Positions 1 through 9,034 of a stretch of 64,000 bases of DNA are shown here, in pieces. Source of the DNA: Pseudomonas sp. BN417 (GTDB lineage Bacteria; Pseudomonadota; Gammaproteobacteria; Pseudomonadales; Pseudomonadaceae); contig NZ_SSOJ01000069.1 in assembly GCF_029871205.1 (NCBI RefSeq), positions 46,881 to 110,880 on the forward strand. Reading direction: 5' to 3'. Both the position numbers and the translations under genes were made by a program. Each line of letters opens with the position of its first letter. Position 1 is the stretch's first letter. The notes beneath the pieces are model-generated. The model searched no databases, was not told the origin of the DNA, and saw only the letters and a list, made by a program, of their open reading frames with translations.

Positions 1-463
1 ATCTCCAGGGTGGCGCTGACCCGCTCGTTGAGGCCGCGCCCGCCGAGCAGGCTGAACACCGCCGCGGCATCGGTGGAGCCGACTATCGCGCCGATCAGCA
101 GGCCTTCCAGGGTACTGAGATTGAACAGCCAGGTAGCGGCGACACCGGTCAGCCCGGCAGTGACCAGTACGCCGATGGTGGCCATGGATAGCGAGGGCCA
201 GAGCGCCACGCGGAAGGTGGCCGCGCGGGTTCGCATGCCGCCATCGAGAAGGATGATGGCCAGCGCCAGGTTGCCTACCAGGTAGGCCTGGGAATAGTTG
301 TTGAAGACGATGCCGCCGGGGCCGTCGCTGCCGGCCAGCATGCCGACCACCAGGAACACGACGAGGATGGGGACGCCGAAGCGCGACCCGAAGGCGCTGA
401 CCAGGATACTCATGCCTACCAGCACCGCGCCGATCAGGAACAGGCTATTGACGGTGGTGGCAT
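1..463 (-). CDS. nhaP2: K+/H+ antiporter, NhaP2/CvrA type (5' part only)
   Basis: Only the first 154 codons are in the window; the gene runs off the left edge. The inner-membrane protein would exchange K+ (or Na+) for protons. The visible part begins [18 protein letters not shown] and has several hydrophobic segments, with the CPA1 hallmarks LLDGGMRTR and [12 protein letters not shown]. The ATG at 463 follows an AAGGAG ribosome site by 10 bases. PAO1 carries an antiporter gene at the equivalent place beside the acyl-CoA dehydrogenase. The family (CPA1, NhaP2-like) is clear; ion preference cannot be read from this fragment. Confidence 0.8.
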
Positions 464-674
464 CCACTGGTGGCTCCTTGCATGTCGGGGGGAGGGACAA
501 CGGCATGCAGGGGCGCATGCCGAGGAATTCTAACCTGCCAATGGCGAGGCTCTGCAAGATTTCATGCAGGGTTCCTGCCAGGGGTGGGAAGGCCATTGGA
601 AGGGTGTATTGGCTATGGGTTCCCCGGGCCTTCCATGGAGGGCTGGTGTGCGTTGGAGCCTGGGGGCGCGCCCA

Positions 675-701
675 TAAAAAAGCCCCGCATGTGCGCGGGG
701 C
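675..701 (-). terminator. Rho-independent terminator of the acyl-CoA dehydrogenase gene
   Basis: The 7-bp stem GCCCCGC/GCGGGGC (682-688 with 695-701) has a 6-base loop and is followed on the minus strand by a run of six to seven T. It lies about 20 bases beyond the stop of the acyl-CoA dehydrogenase gene. The rest of the 464-722 gap shows no gene. Confidence 0.85.
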
Positions 702-722
702 GTGAAGAACCCTGAAAAAGGG

Positions 723-2525
723 TCAGAACCAGTTGTCTTGCATCGCCAGGCAGGTGTCGTCGCGGGTTTCGAGCAGGGCCAGTTCGTGGTGGCAGCCCGG
801 CACTTCCCAGGTGAGGAAGTAGCGCGCCGCCTGCAGCTTGCCCTTGTAGAAGTCGGCATCGGCCGGATTGCCGCGGGCCAGGCCTTCCTCGGCGCGGATC
901 GCCTGCTCCAGCCAGCGCCAGCCGATCACGGCGTGGCCGAACACCTTGAGGTAAAGCGCCGAGTTGGCCAGTGCCTGGCTGACCTTGCCCTGCATCAGGT
1001 CGCCCAGCAGGCCCAGGGTGACGCTGGAGAGGCGGGTCATCAGCTGTTCCAGAGGCTGGCGCAGGGCGGCCAGCGACTCGTATTCGGCAGCGCGCTGGCA
1101 GCATTCGTTGATCAGCCGGGTCAGTTGCTTGAGGCCGGCGCCCTTGTTCTGCGCCAGCTTGCGGCCCAGCAGGTCGAGGGACTGGATGCCGTGGGTGCCC
1201 TCGTGGATAGGGTTCAGGCGGTTATCGCGGTAGTACTGCTCCACCGGGTATTCGCGGGTATAGCCGTGGCCGCCGAGGATCTGGATCGCCAGCTCGTTGG
1301 CCTTGAGGCAGAACTCCGACGGCCAGGATTTGACGATGGGGGTGAGCAGGTCGAGCAGTTCATGGGCCTGTTGCCGCTCCTCCTCCGTTGCCAGGGTCTG
1401 GGTGTCGTCGAACAGGCGCGCCGCGTACAGGCCGAGGTCGAAGGCGCCTTCCACATAGGCCTTCTGGGTCAGCAGCATGCGCCGCACGTCGGCGTGCTGG
1501 ATGATCGACACCTGGGGCGAGGTCGGGTCCTTGCCATCGGGCAGGCGGCCCTGGGGACGCTCGCGGGCGTACTCCAGGGAATAGAGGTAGCCGGCGTAGC
1601 CGAGCATCACCGCACCCATGCCGACGCCGATGCGTGCCTCGTTCATCATCTGGAACATGTAGGACAGGCCGGCGTGAGGCTTGCCCACCAGATAGCCGAC
1701 GCAGTTGCCGTTATCGCCGAAGTTCAGCGCAGTGGAAGTGGTGCCGCGGTAGCCCATCTTGTGGAACAGGCCGGCCAGGATCACGTCGTTGCGCTGGCCC
1801 GGGGAGCCGTCTTCGTTGACCAGGAACTTGGGCACGATGAACAGGGAGATGCCCTTCACCCCGGGCGGCGCGTCCGGCAGCTTGGCCAGGACCATGTGCA
1901 CGATGTTCTCCGACAGCGGGTGGTCGCCGCCGGAAATGAAGATCTTGTTGCCTTTGATCCGGTAGGTGCCGTCGCCGGCCGGTTCGGCGCGGGTGCGGAT
2001 GTCCGAGAGGGACGAGCCGGCATGGGGTTCGGTCAGCGCCATGGTGCCGAAGAAGCGGCCTTCGATCATCGGCTGGAGGAAGCGCTGCTTCTGATCGATG
2101 CTACCGAAGCTCTCGATCAGGTTGGCCGCGCCCATGGTCAGGAAAGGATAGGCGGAGCTGCCGACGTTGGCCGACTGGAAATGCGCGAAGCAGGCCTGCG
2201 ACAGCAAGGTTGGCAGCTGCATGCCGCCTTGCTCGAAGCTGCGGGTAGCGTTGAGGAAGCCGGCCTCGAGGAAGGCGTCGACGGCGGGCTTCACCTCCGG
2301 GATCAGAGTGGCGGCGCCATCCACGTACTCTGGCTCCTGCTCGTCGCCCTTGCGGTTGTGCGGGGCGAAGAACTTCTCGGCGATGCTGCGGGCGGTGCCC
2401 AGGGCGGCGTCGAAGGTTTCGCGGTTGTGCTCGGCGAAACGCTCGCGCTGGGTCAGGGCTTCGGCGTCCAGGACTTCGTAGAGTTCGAAGGCCAGGTTGC
2501 GGGAACTGAGCAGGGTCTCGGACAT
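723..2525 (-). CDS. Acyl-CoA dehydrogenase, large 600-residue type
   Basis: FAD enzyme that introduces the alpha,beta double bond into acyl-CoA in the first step of beta-oxidation. At 600 residues it is much longer than classic 380-400-residue dehydrogenases; the extra length is an N-terminal extension and a C-terminal helical domain (about 470-600). Visible motifs are the flavin/substrate loop TEPHAGSSLSD (about 165), NKIFISGGDH, GGHGYTREYP, and the catalytic-base motif HEGTHGIQ with the expected Glu. It corresponds to PA5020 in PAO1. It is monocistronic with its own terminator; ATG at 2525 follows a GGAGAGCC-like site. Chain-length preference cannot be read from sequence. Confidence 0.92.
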   Translation of the reverse strand: MSETLLSSRNLAFELYEVLDAEALTQRERFAEHNRETFDAALGTARSIAEKFFAPHNRKGDEQEPEYVDGAATLIPEVKPAVDAFLEAGFLNATRSFEQGGMQLPTLLSQACFAHFQSANVGSSAYPFLTMGAANLIESFGSIDQKQRFLQPMIEGRFFGTMALTEPHAGSSLSDIRTRAEPAGDGTYRIKGNKIFISGGDHPLSENIVHMVLAKLPDAPPGVKGISLFIVPKFLVNEDGSPGQRNDVILAGLFHKMGYRGTTSTALNFGDNGNCVGYLVGKPHAGLSYMFQMMNEARIGVGMGAVMLGYAGYLYSLEYARERPQGRLPDGKDPTSPQVSIIQHADVRRMLLTQKAYVEGAFDLGLYAARLFDDTQTLATEEERQQAHELLDLLTPIVKSWPSEFCLKANELAIQILGGHGYTREYPVEQYYRDNRLNPIHEGTHGIQSLDLLGRKLAQNKGAGLKQLTRLINECCQRAAEYESLAALRQPLEQLMTRLSSVTLGLLGDLMQGKVSQALANSALYLKVFGHAVIGWRWLEQAIRAEEGLARGNPADADFYKGKLQAARYFLTWEVPGCHHELALLETRDDTCLAMQDNWF

Positions 2526-2630
2526 GGTGGCTCTCCGGTGGGATTGTCCGAGTCTAGATCGGTGAATGTAGGGCGCCTAGCAACATCGATGTGCGTGATA
2601 AAGGGGGTGCAGCCGCGGTGGGGCGTCGAC

Positions 2631-2639
2631 TGGTAAACT
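2631..2639 (+). promoter_or_regulatory. Possible extended -10 promoter for rlmJ
   Basis: TGGTAAACT is an extended -10 (TGn followed by TAAACT) 22 bases ahead of the rlmJ ATG. No good -35 is visible, so this is only a candidate. Confidence 0.3.
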
Positions 2640-2661
2640 GCGCACCTCGCGAGGACCCACT

Positions 2662-3504
2662 ATGAATTACCGCCATGCCTTCCACGCCGGCAACCATGCC
2701 GATGTGCTCAAACATTTCACCCTGGCCCGTCTGATCGCCCTGCTGTCACGCAAGGAGGCGCCCTTCGCCTACCTCGACAGCCACGCCGGCGTCGGTCTCT
2801 ATGACCTGCTGGGCGAGCAGGCCGGCCGCACCGACGAATGGCGCGAGGGCATCGGCCGGCTCTGGGATCTGGCCGAGTTGCCGGCGCCAATGGCCGACTA
2901 CCTGCAGGTGATCCGCGAGCTGAATCCGGATGGCCGCCTGCGCTACTACCCCGGTTCGCCGGAGCTGGCGCGGCGCCTGACGCGGCCCCAGGACCGCCTG
3001 CAGCTGAACGAGAAACACCCGGAAGACGGCCAACTGCTGCGGGACAACATGGCCGGCGACCGCCGCGTCGCCGTGCATCTGGGCGAGGGCTGGCACCTGC
3101 CGCGGGCGCTGCTGCCGGTGGCGGAGAAGCGCGCGCTGATGCTGATCGACCCGCCCTTCGAGAAGGCCGACGAACTGGAGCGCTGCGTCACCGCGCTGCA
3201 GGAGGCCATAGGCCGGATGCGCCAGACGGTCGTGGCCATCTGGTACCCGATCAAGGACCAGCGCCAGCTCAAGCGTTTCTATCAGGGCCTGCAGGCCAGT
3301 GGCGCGCCCAAGCTGCTGCGGGTGGAGCTGCGGGTGCATGCGGCGGACAATGCACTCGGCCTGAACGGCTCCGGGCTGGCCATCGCCAACCCGCCGTGGG
3401 GCATAGAGGAAGAGCTGCGCCAGGTCCTGCCCTGGTTGGCCGAGCGCCTGGCGCAGAGCCAGGGCGGCTGGCAGCTGGATTGGTTGATTGCCGAGGGCAG
3501 CTGA
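2662..3504 (+). CDS. rlmJ: 23S rRNA (adenine-2030-N6)-methyltransferase
   Basis: SAM-dependent methyltransferase that modifies A2030 of 23S rRNA during ribosome assembly. The 280-residue length and the N-terminus MNYRHAFHAGNHADVLKH are characteristic of the RlmJ (DUF519) family. The catalytic N6-adenine methyltransferase motif DPPF is seen at about residue 159, with YPGSPELA in the cofactor-binding half. It stands alone between divergent acyl-CoA dehydrogenase and convergent msrA. It corresponds to PA5019. Confidence 0.93.
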   Translation: MNYRHAFHAGNHADVLKHFTLARLIALLSRKEAPFAYLDSHAGVGLYDLLGEQAGRTDEWREGIGRLWDLAELPAPMADYLQVIRELNPDGRLRYYPGSPELARRLTRPQDRLQLNEKHPEDGQLLRDNMAGDRRVAVHLGEGWHLPRALLPVAEKRALMLIDPPFEKADELERCVTALQEAIGRMRQTVVAIWYPIKDQRQLKRFYQGLQASGAPKLLRVELRVHAADNALGLNGSGLAIANPPWGIEEELRQVLPWLAERLAQSQGGWQLDWLIAEGS

Positions 3505-3533
3505 GCGCCTGAATCTGAATGCAGGGGCCGGCC

Positions 3534-3619
3534 GTAGGATGGGGCGGGCGGCGTTCCGTGAGCGGAACGATACCCATCGCCAGGTCCTGATGGGTATCGC
3601 TCCGCTCCACCCATCCTAC
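3534..3619. repeat. Palindromic intergenic repeat, GTAGGATGGG type
   Basis: The ends GTAGGATGGG and CCCATCCTAC are inverted copies. Inside, GATACCCATC and GATGGGTATC (separated by 10 bases) form a second perfect stem. It lies between the convergent ends of rlmJ and msrA and may act as a bidirectional terminator or mRNA-end stabiliser. A relative is at 63411-63494. Confidence 0.75.
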
Positions 3620-3632
3620 TCAGAGCTCGATG

Positions 3633-4280
3633 TCAGGCCGGCAGGCAGACCCCGGTGCCGCCCAGGCCGCAGTAGCCGCCGGGGTTCTTCGCCAGGTACT
3701 GCTGGTGGTAGGCCTCGGCGTAATAGAAGGCAGGCGCTTCCCCGATCTCGGTGGTGATGGCGCCGTAACCGGCCTTCTGCAATTCGTCCTGAAAGCGCGC
3801 CTGGCTGGCGCGGGCAGCGGCCAGTTGGGCCGGGTCGTAGCAGTAGATGGCCGAGCGGTACTGGGTGCCGACGTCATTGCCCTGGCGCATGCCCTGGGTC
3901 GGGTTGTGCGCTTCCCAGAACACCCGCAGCAACTCTTCGAAACTGGTCTGTTGCGGGTCGAACACCACCAGCACCGCTTCGGTGTGCCCGGTCAGGCCTG
4001 AACAGACTTCGTCATAGGTGGGGTTCGGCGTGAAGCCGCCGGCATAGCCCACGGCCGTGGTCCAGACACCGGGTTGCTGCCAGAAACGCCGTTCGGCGCC
4101 CCAGAAGCAGCCCAGGCCGAACTGTGCCATCTGCAGACCGGCTGGGAAGGGGCCGTGAAGCGGGCGGCCGTTGACGTAGTGGCTGTCGGGCACCGGCATC
4201 GGGGTTTCGCGGCCGGGCAGGGCCTGGCCAGCGCCGGGTAGTTCGAGCTTGTGGGCGAGTATTTGCGAACGCAGGACCAT
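3633..4280 (-). CDS. msrA: Peptide methionine-(S)-sulfoxide reductase
   Basis: Repairs oxidised proteins by reducing the S form of methionine sulfoxide. The active-site motif [11 protein letters not shown] with its catalytic Cys is near residue 57, and two recycling cysteines sit in the C-terminal [15 protein letters not shown], the usual three-Cys arrangement of the 210-residue MsrA class. ATG at 4280 follows AGGAGAAGG. It is encoded next to dipA on the same strand with a 95-base gap, as in PAO1 (PA5018). Confidence 0.96.
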   Translation of the reverse strand: MVLRSQILAHKLELPGAGQALPGRETPMPVPDSHYVNGRPLHGPFPAGLQMAQFGLGCFWGAERRFWQQPGVWTTAVGYAGGFTPNPTYDEVCSGLTGHTEAVLVVFDPQQTSFEELLRVFWEAHNPTQGMRQGNDVGTQYRSAIYCYDPAQLAAARASQARFQDELQKAGYGAITTEIGEAPAFYYAEAYHQQYLAKNPGGYCGLGGTGVCLPA

Positions 4281-4375
4281 CAGCCTTCTCCTGGTTGGTG
4301 GCGGGAAGCCCCGATGTTACCTCGACTTGGCGGCCTGTTGATAAATCCACTGCCCCTGTCCCCGGGGCGCCGGCC

Positions 4376-7072
4376 TCAGGTCCCTTTGCGGCAGGGGTAG
4401 CGGCCGAGATTCTCGAACAGGTGCTTGCCGGAGATCGGCTTGTCGAACAGGTAGCCCTGGCCCACATCGCAGTGCTGGCGGCGCAGGAAGCCCAGCTGGG
4501 CGGCGGTCTCTATCCCCTCGGCAACCACCTTGAGCTTGAGCTTGTGGGCCATGGCGATCACCGCGGAGGTGATTTCCTTGTCGTCCTGGCTGTCGGGGAT
4601 GTCCTTGATGAAGCTGCGATCGATCTTGATCACGTCGATGGGGAATTTCTTCAGGTAGCTGAGCGACGAGTAGCCGGTGCCGAAGTCATCCATGGCCAGG
4701 GTCAGGCCCAGGCTTTTCAGATTGTTGAGCTGGTGCCGGGTGTCTTCGGTGGCCTCCAGCAGCAGGCCTTCGGTGAGTTCCAGTTCCAGCTGCGCCGGCG
4801 GCAGTTGCTCCTCCTGCAGGATGGCGGCGATGGAGCCCACCAGATCGGGGTCGCTGAATTGCTTGGGCGACAGGTTGATCGCCACCTGCAGGTCGCCGAG
4901 CCCGGCTGCACCGAGACGTTTGCTCATGCGGCAGGCTTCGCGGATCACCCACTTGCCGATGGGGATGATCATCCCCGTCTCCTCCGCCACGCTGATGAAC
5001 TGGTCCGGGCTGATCATGCCCTTTTCCGGGTGGTGCCAGCGCAGCAGCGCCTCCATGCCCAGCAACTGGCCGCTCTTCAGGCAGAGCTTGGGCTGGTAGA
5101 AGACTTCCAGTTCATTCTGCGCCAGGGCGCGGCGCAGGTTGTTCTCGACGAACAGCTTGTAGCTGGCTTCGGCGTTCAGCGCCTCGGTGAACAGCTGCAG
5201 CTGGTGCTTGCCGTTGGCCTTGGCCTTGTGCAGCGCGAGACCCGCGTGCTTCATCAGGGTCTGCGGGTCGCGCCCATGCTGGGGCGCGCAGGCCAGGCCG
5301 AGGGAGCCGGTGACGCTGATCAGCTGGTTGTCGACGAACAGCGGCTTGTCCAGGGTCTGCAGCACCTGGGCGGCGATGCGCCGGCCGCTCTCCAGGTCGG
5401 CTCCGTCGAGCAGCACGGCGAACTCGTTGCTGGCGAAGCGCGCCAGGACGCCATTGGGGCTCAGGCTGTTGCGCAGGCGCCGGGCGAGGCTGACCAGCAG
5501 TTTGTCGCCGGTCTGGTGGCCGAGGCTGTCGTTGATCCGCTTGAAGTTGTCGATATCCACCAGCAGCAGGCAGAGCGGTGTGTCACGGTCGCTGTGGAAG
5601 CGTTCTTCCAAGGTTCGGATGAAGTAGGGACGGTTGCCGAGGCCGGTGAGGTTGTCGGTATAGGCCAGCTTCTCGATGCGTTGCTGGGCCAGCTTGCTCT
5701 GGGTGACATCCTCGTAGATGCCGATGTAATGGGTGAGCCCGCCGTCCTCGCCGAAGACCTTGGAGATCGATAGCTGGCCCCAGTACGGCTCCAGGTTCTT
5801 GCGCCGGCTGCGGAACTCGCCCTGCCAGCTGTTGCAGGTGGCCAGGCCCGAGCCTGTGTCGAAGAGCAGCTCGCTGAGGTTCTCCAACGCCGGCAGGTCC
5901 GACAGGCGGCGGCCATGTACTTCGTCGGCGCTGTACTGGGTGATGGCGGTGAAGCTCGGGTTGACGTATTCCACCAGGCCGTCGCAGTCCACCAGCAGGA
6001 AGGCGCTGGCGCTCTGCTCCACGGCGCGCTGGAACAGGTGCAGCGCGCTGGTGGCGTGGCGGCGCTGCTGGTTCACCAGGACCTGGGCGAACTGGTCGGC
6101 CAGTTCGCCGGCGAAGGCGATCTCATCGGTCTGCCAGACCCGCGGCGCGCCGGTGTGCTCCAGGCAGAGCACGCCCACCACCTCGCCACCGATGCGGATG
6201 CTGGCGTCGAGCATGGCGGTGATGCCCTGGGGCTTGAGGTAACCCTTGGCCAGTTCGCTGGTGCGGGGGTCGCGCTGGGCATTGTGGGCGTCGATGGCGC
6301 GGCCACTGTGCAGGGCTTCGAGGTAGTGCGGGAACTGACTCATGTCCATGGCCCGCGGGTGCTCGTGATGGTCCTGGTCACGGCGGAACAGGCTGACCGC
6401 CACCAGTTGGCTGCCCTCGAGCATCCAGATGCCGGTGCGCGCCACGTCGTAGGCTTCGCAGGCGGCCTGGGTGATGAGTTGTGCGGCTTCCTCGGCGGGG
6501 TTGCTGGAGGTGTAGCGATGACGCGCCAGGCGCACGATCAGGCTCTGCTGGGCGCGGGAGCGGATCAGGTGCTGCAGGTGGTCTTCCTGGGAGCGCTGGT
6601 AGAGCTCGAGGGAGGTGCGCAGGCGACTGTTCTGGGCTTCCAGGTCGAGGTTCTTCTGCTTTTCCTTGGGCTCCTGCGCCTCGCCGGCCACCATCAGGTA
6701 GCCGCGCAGCAACTGGCGCCCGTGCTGCTGGAAAGGCTCGCCGACCTCCAGCAGGCGCAATGGCCCATTGGGGGTATGCAGGGTGTAATGGATGGCGTAG
6801 TGGGGCTTTTCGCCCAGCTGCAGCTGCACCTCGTCATGCAGCCGGTAACGGCTTTCCGGCTCCATCAGGCTGGCGTAGGGGGAGTCGATGAGGGCGCAGA
6901 GCTCGCTGGCAGGCACGCCGAACCGGCGCTCGCAGGCCGGATCGAGGAAGAGCAGCGCCCAGCTGGCTTCGTTGAGCCGCTCGAAACGCATCAGACCCAG
7001 CCGCGAGGGGACAGGCAACTGCGTCACTATCTCGGCCACCGTACGGCTGGCGGCATCGGGATGGCTCTTCAT
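4376..7072 (-). CDS. dipA: c-di-GMP phosphodiesterase DipA (PAS/GAF-PAS-GGDEF-EAL)
   Basis: Cytoplasmic sensor enzyme that degrades cyclic-di-GMP and in P. aeruginosa promotes biofilm dispersal. Order in the 898-residue protein: an N-terminal PAS-like region (about 25-135), a short coiled coil, a GAF domain (about 185-340), a PAS domain (about 350-465, ending YIGIYEDVTQSK), GGDEF (about 480-635) and EAL (about 650-890). The GGDEF signature is degenerate (ASNEF), so cyclase activity is unlikely. The EAL half keeps EALLRW, DDFGTGYSS and the KIDRSFIK motif. The same degenerate GGDEF and neighbourhood (msrA, aceF) identify it as the PA5017 orthologue. I chose ATG 7072; an in-frame GTG at 7090 lacks ribosome-site spacing. 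Confidence 0.93.
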   Translation of the reverse strand: MKSHPDAASRTVAEIVTQLPVPSRLGLMRFERLNEASWALLFLDPACERRFGVPASELCALIDSPYASLMEPESRYRLHDEVQLQLGEKPHYAIHYTLHTPNGPLRLLEVGEPFQQHGRQLLRGYLMVAGEAQEPKEKQKNLDLEAQNSRLRTSLELYQRSQEDHLQHLIRSRAQQSLIVRLARHRYTSSNPAEEAAQLITQAACEAYDVARTGIWMLEGSQLVAVSLFRRDQDHHEHPRAMDMSQFPHYLEALHSGRAIDAHNAQRDPRTSELAKGYLKPQGITAMLDASIRIGGEVVGVLCLEHTGAPRVWQTDEIAFAGELADQFAQVLVNQQRRHATSALHLFQRAVEQSASAFLLVDCDGLVEYVNPSFTAITQYSADEVHGRRLSDLPALENLSELLFDTGSGLATCNSWQGEFRSRRKNLEPYWGQLSISKVFGEDGGLTHYIGIYEDVTQSKLAQQRIEKLAYTDNLTGLGNRPYFIRTLEERFHSDRDTPLCLLLVDIDNFKRINDSLGHQTGDKLLVSLARRLRNSLSPNGVLARFASNEFAVLLDGADLESGRRIAAQVLQTLDKPLFVDNQLISVTGSLGLACAPQHGRDPQTLMKHAGLALHKAKANGKHQLQLFTEALNAEASYKLFVENNLRRALAQNELEVFYQPKLCLKSGQLLGMEALLRWHHPEKGMISPDQFISVAEETGMIIPIGKWVIREACRMSKRLGAAGLGDLQVAINLSPKQFSDPDLVGSIAAILQEEQLPPAQLELELTEGLLLEATEDTRHQLNNLKSLGLTLAMDDFGTGYSSLSYLKKFPIDVIKIDRSFIKDIPDSQDDKEITSAVIAMAHKLKLKVVAEGIETAAQLGFLRRQHCDVGQGYLFDKPISGKHLFENLGRYPCRKGT

Positions 7073-7303
7073 CGGGCGCTGGGCTTCCACTTCTCTGACC
7101 GGGAGAGGGCCCGGCCAACTTCTTCAAAGCACCGGGCAAGGGTGCATCATGATGATGGCACTGGCAAGCACGCCGCATGGGCCGTTTCGCGAGGCGGTTC
7201 TCAGCCCGCGCAGGGGGAGGGGCGGGCGCCGGGTGAGTCGACCTGGGCTGGGCGCAGGACCGTACGCAGGCGTCTGGAAGGACGGCCGGTGGCCAGTTGC
7301 AGG

Positions 7304-7334
7304 CAAAAAAAACCCCGCCTCAGGGGGCGGGGTT
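7304..7334 (-). terminator. Rho-independent terminator of aceEF
   Basis: Perfect 9-bp stem AACCCCGCC/GGCGGGGTT (7311-7319 with 7326-7334), followed on the minus strand by eight T. It ends the aceE-aceF transcript 36 bases past the aceF stop, so dipA downstream needs its own promoter within 7073-7303. Confidence 0.92.
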
Positions 7335-7370
7335 GAGGTACGAGCGTGGCGTGCTCGTGAATAGCAAGGG

Positions 7371-9023
7371 TTACAGCAGCATGGTACGGATATCCGCCAG
7401 CACGTCGCTGAGGCGCTTGGTGAAGCGCGCGGCGGCGGCACCGTTGATCACGCGGTGGTCGTAGGAGAGCGACAGCGGCAGCATCAGGCGCGGCTGGAAG
7501 GCCTTGCCGTCCCAAACCGGCTGCATCGCGGCCTTGGACACACCGAGTATCGCCACCTCAGGCGCGTTGACGATCGGCGTGAAGCCGGTGCCGCCAATAT
7601 GGCCGAGGCTGGAGATGGTGAAGCAGGCGCCTTGCATGGCGTCGGCGGACAGCTTCTTGGTGCGTGCCTTCTCCGCCAGTTCGGCGGCCTCGGCGGCCAG
7701 TTGCAGCAGGCTCTTCTGGTCGACGTCGCGGATGACCGGCACCAGCAGGCCGTCCGGGGTGTCCACGGCGAAGCCGATGTGCACGTACTTCTTGCGGATC
7801 AGCGCCTTGCCGCTGGGGGCCAGGGAGCTGTTGAAGTCCGGAAGTTCCTTGAGCAGGTAGGCGCAGGCCTTGAGCAGCAGCGGCAGGACGGTCAGCTTGA
7901 CGCCAGCCTTCTCCGCCACGGCCTTCTGGGCCACGCGGAAGGCTTCCAGCTCGGTGATGTCGGCCGAATCGAACTGGGTCACGTGCGGGACGTTGAGCCA
8001 GCTGCGATGCAGGTTGGCGGCGCCGACCTGCATCAGGCGGGTCATGGCCACTTCTTCGATCTCGCCGAACTTGCTGAAGTCCACCACCGGGATCGGCGGG
8101 ATGCCGGCACCGCCAGTCGCGGCGGCAGCGGCAGCCGGGGCTTCCTTGGCCTTCTGCATCATGGCCTTGACGTAGGCCTGCACGTCTTCCTTGAGCACGC
8201 GGCCGTGCGGGCCAGTGGCCGGTACCACGCTCAGCTCGACGCCGAACTCGCGAGCCAGCTGGCGCACTGCCGGGCCGGCATGGACCTTGGCGCCGCTGGA
8301 ACGTGCCGGTACACCAGTCGTGCTCGCAGCCGCAGCCGCCAGCGCGGCGATGGCGCTGACCTCGGCGGCCGCGACCGGGTGGGCGCCTTCCGGTACGCGG
8401 TGCACCGGTTGGCTCGCCTGGGCCGGAGCCGTGGCAGCCGGAGCGGCGCCCGCCACTCGCAGCTTGAGGATCAGGTCGCCGGTGCCGACTTCGGCATCCA
8501 GCTTGACCTCGACGCTCTCCACCACGCCAGCGGCGGGGGAGGGGATCTCCATGCTGGCCTTGTCGGACTCCAGGGTGATCAGCGACTGGTCGGCTTCGAC
8601 GGTGTCGCCGGCCTTGACCAGTACTTCGATGACCTTGGCCGTGCCGTCCGAGCCGATGTCCGGAACGAAAATGTCCTGCACGGTCTGGCCGGCGGCTGCG
8701 GGGGCGGCAGCCGGAGCCGGGGCAGCGGCGGGCTTCTCTTCAGCCTTGGGCGCGGGAGCGGCTGCCTGCGCGGGCGCCGCGGCGGCGGCACCCTCGACTT
8801 CCAGTTCCAGCAGTTCGTCACCTTCCTTCAGGTGATCGCCGAGCTTGACCTTCAGGCTCTTGATCACACCGGACATGGGCGCGGGGATCTCCATGCTGGC
8901 CTTGTCCGATTCCAGGGTCAGCAGGCTCTGGTCGGCCTCGATGCGGTCGCCAACCTTGACGAACAGCTCGATCACTTCACCTTCGCCGCTGCCGATGTCG
9001 GGTACGCGAATCAATTTACTCAC
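7371..9023 (-). CDS. aceF: Pyruvate dehydrogenase E2, dihydrolipoamide acetyltransferase
   Basis: Core subunit of the pyruvate dehydrogenase complex; transfers the acetyl group from lipoyl-lysine to CoA. The 550-residue protein has two lipoyl domains (about 1-75 and 118-192), each with ESDKASMEIP around the lipoylated Lys, joined by Ala/Pro-rich linkers. A peripheral-subunit-binding domain follows (about 245-285, VRQLAREFGVELS), then the catalytic domain with the active-site motif SYDHRVINGA near the end. E. coli has three lipoyl domains; two is usual in Pseudomonas. The start is GTG at 9023, eleven bases after the aceE stop, with GAGGAG as ribosome site. No E3 gene is present here. Confidence 0.97.
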   Translation of the reverse strand: MSKLIRVPDIGSGEGEVIELFVKVGDRIEADQSLLTLESDKASMEIPAPMSGVIKSLKVKLGDHLKEGDELLELEVEGAAAAAPAQAAAPAPKAEEKPAAAPAPAAAPAAAGQTVQDIFVPDIGSDGTAKVIEVLVKAGDTVEADQSLITLESDKASMEIPSPAAGVVESVEVKLDAEVGTGDLILKLRVAGAAPAATAPAQASQPVHRVPEGAHPVAAAEVSAIAALAAAAASTTGVPARSSGAKVHAGPAVRQLAREFGVELSVVPATGPHGRVLKEDVQAYVKAMMQKAKEAPAAAAAATGGAGIPPIPVVDFSKFGEIEEVAMTRLMQVGAANLHRSWLNVPHVTQFDSADITELEAFRVAQKAVAEKAGVKLTVLPLLLKACAYLLKELPDFNSSLAPSGKALIRKKYVHIGFAVDTPDGLLVPVIRDVDQKSLLQLAAEAAELAEKARTKKLSADAMQGACFTISSLGHIGGTGFTPIVNAPEVAILGVSKAAMQPVWDGKAFQPRLMLPLSLSYDHRVINGAAAARFTKRLSDVLADIRTMLL

Positions 9024-9034
9024 AATGCGTCTCC

